DNA of 64,000 nucleotides, from assembly GCA_030867875.1 (NCBI GenBank), contig JAOWCC010000287.1, positions 503,501 to 567,500 on the forward strand. The letters are read 5' to 3'. The notes under the pieces are model-generated. The model had not been told where the DNA came from, did not search any database, and saw only the letters and a list, made by a program, of their open reading frames with translations. Made by a program: the position numbers and the translations under genes. This stretch comes from Actinernus sp. WN-2022. Lineage: Eukaryota; Cnidaria; Anthozoa; Actiniaria; Actinernidae. Shown here one piece after another: positions 62,508 to 64,000 of the stretch (positions are counted from its first letter, which is position 1; each line of letters starts with the position of its first letter).

Positions 62508-62639
62508 GTACGTAAAAACATTAGAACGAGAGTCAACATGTTACGAATGATCTTAGCATATCTACGTACACATAATATTACATAACCAAACTAATCATTG
62601 CAAGCTTCACAATACAAGCACTGTATGTACTACACGTTC

Positions 62640-63835
62640 TGTAATACTAATCATTACAAGCAGTTCTGTAATACTAATCATTACAATCATCACAATTCAA
62701 GCACTGCTGCATTTACAACACATTCACAACCAGTTCTATAATACTAATCATTACAAGCATCACAATACTATGTACTACACATTCACAACCAGTTCTACAT
62801 GTGTATAATACTAATCACTACAAGCTTCACAATACAAGCACTGCGCTTTATACACTACACATTCACAACCAGTTCTATAATACTAATCATTACAAGCTTC
62901 GCAATACAAGCACTGCGCTGTATGCACTACACATTCACAACCAGTTCTATGATACTAATTATTACAAGCTTCGCAATACAAACACTGCACTGTATGCACT
63001 ACACATTCACAACCAGTTCTATAATACTAATCATTACAAGCTTCACAATACAAGCACTGCGCTGTATGCAGTATACATTCACAACCAGTTCTGTAATACT
63101 AATCATTACAAGCTTCACTGCACTGCAAGCACTGCAAGCACTGCATTGTATGCACTACACATTCACAACCAGTTCTATAATACTAATCATTACAAGCTTC
63201 ACAATACAAGCACTGCACTGTATGCACTACACGTTCACAACCAGTTCTATAATACTAATCATTACAAGCTTCACAATACAAGCACTGCGCTGTATGCAGT
63301 ATACATTCACAACCAGTTCTGTAATACTAATCATTACAAGCTTCACTGCACTGCAAGCACTGCAAGCACTGCAAGCACTGCATTGTATGCACTACACATT
63401 CACAACCAGTTCTATAATACTAATCATTACAAGCTTCACAATACAAGCACTGCACTGTATCCACTACACGTTCACAACCAGTTCTATAATACTAATCATT
63501 ACAAGCTTCACAATACAAGCACTGCGCTGTATGCACTACACATTCACAACCAGTTCTATAATACTAATCATTACAAGCTTCACAATACAAGCACTGTGCT
63601 GTATGCACTACACGTTCACAACGAGTTCTATAATACTAATTATTACAAGCTTCACAATACAAGCACTGCGCTGTATGCAGTATACATTCACAACCAGTTC
63701 TGTAATACTAATTATTACAAGCTTCACAATACAAGCACTGCGCTGTATGCACAACACATTCACAACCAGTTCTGTAATACTAATCATTACAAGCTTCACT
63801 ACACTGCAAGCACTGCATTGTGTGCATGACCAGTT
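62640..63835. repeat. minisatellite, 72-bp unit, about 16 copies
   Basis: Unit ATAATACTAATCATTACAAG + CTTCACAATACAAGCACTGC + GCTGTATGCACTACACATTC + ACAACCAGTTCT. Two copies have extra CTGCAAGCA triplicates. The 377-codon open frame comes from the 72-bp period. Confidence 0.95.
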
Positions 63836-64000
63836 CTTTGATACTAATAATAAACAGTTATTGAATGAGGGTGAACGTTGTATCACAAATGCCAAGATTA
63901 AGGTCTGTGCTATATCGATTCTGATTGGCTGAGAAGAGTCCAAGAAATCCAGTCTGCGATAATGTCCACAGTTATGGGCAGTGACTTGTTATGGATATGC
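63836..64000. other. intron 22 continues, no exon recognised
   Basis: Short unique sequence to the window end; no convincing match to the next part of the UCS domain. Confidence 0.5.

Noticed and set aside
63840..63905. Possible further unc45 exon (GERCITNAKIK)
   Set aside because: Splice-like borders exist, but the residues do not fit the expected continuation of the UCS domain.
62799..63932. 377-codon ORF at the right end
   Set aside because: Translation of the 72-bp array; not a gene and not an unc45 exon.

Overview
The window is animal nuclear DNA. Its backbone is one spliced host gene on the + strand, an UNC-45 family myosin chaperone (unc45). I place 22 exons between 9894 and 62507, all with GT/AG borders and consistent phase. 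They encode about 641 residues: the TPR domain, the central domain and the first part of the UCS domain. The 5' end is not identified and the 3' end lies past the window. Long introns, many minisatellites and PolB-type elements fit a marine invertebrate such as a cnidarian or sponge. I cannot fix the species.

Region by region. 1-3700 holds a decayed, truncated Polinton-like element on the - strand: a protein-primed DNA polymerase B pseudogene with a small zinc-protein gene upstream. 4429-4523 is a 95-bp MITE with a 9-bp target duplication. 4540-8920 is a frameshifted L1/Tx1-like LINE. 9110-9625 is a minisatellite. unc45 exons 1 and 2 follow.

Intron 2 (10593-42428, 31.8 kb) is a stack of mobile DNA. 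A transposon-like frame with short inverted ends (12314-25195) appears to contain a Mutator-like element (13037-16653) and a - strand Ty3/Gypsy retrotransposon (16907-24845). The Gypsy element carries an internal inversion of its LTR/gag part. It also carries a 3.4-kb insertion from another element type, with a zinc protein and a PolB fused to an SF1 helicase. After this stack comes a nearly intact 16-kb Polinton/Maverick (25609-41592).

The Polinton is the most interesting object. Its terminal inverted repeats of about 313 bp run to the start codons of the outermost genes, PolB on the left and a candidate ssDNA-binding protein on the right. Each tip is itself a 133-134 bp palindrome. Inside are a DD34E integrase, a packaging ATPase, a capsid candidate, a large structural candidate, a penton-like candidate, several small membrane proteins, a zinc protein, and a TFIIB-like factor (zinc ribbon plus two cyclin folds) split by a frame change at a TTGA microsatellite. 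It also has two palindromic divergent promoters of 34 and 43 bp, and three copies of a conserved hairpin that look like 3'-end signals. I found no adenain-type protease.

The rest (41600-64000) is unc45 exons 3-22, with introns holding TTAA-flanked elements, a 1.1-kb relative of the 95-bp MITE, a LINE 3' end, and large tandem arrays (45-, 66-, 42- and 72-bp units). The very long ORFs in those arrays result from periods divisible by three and are not genes.
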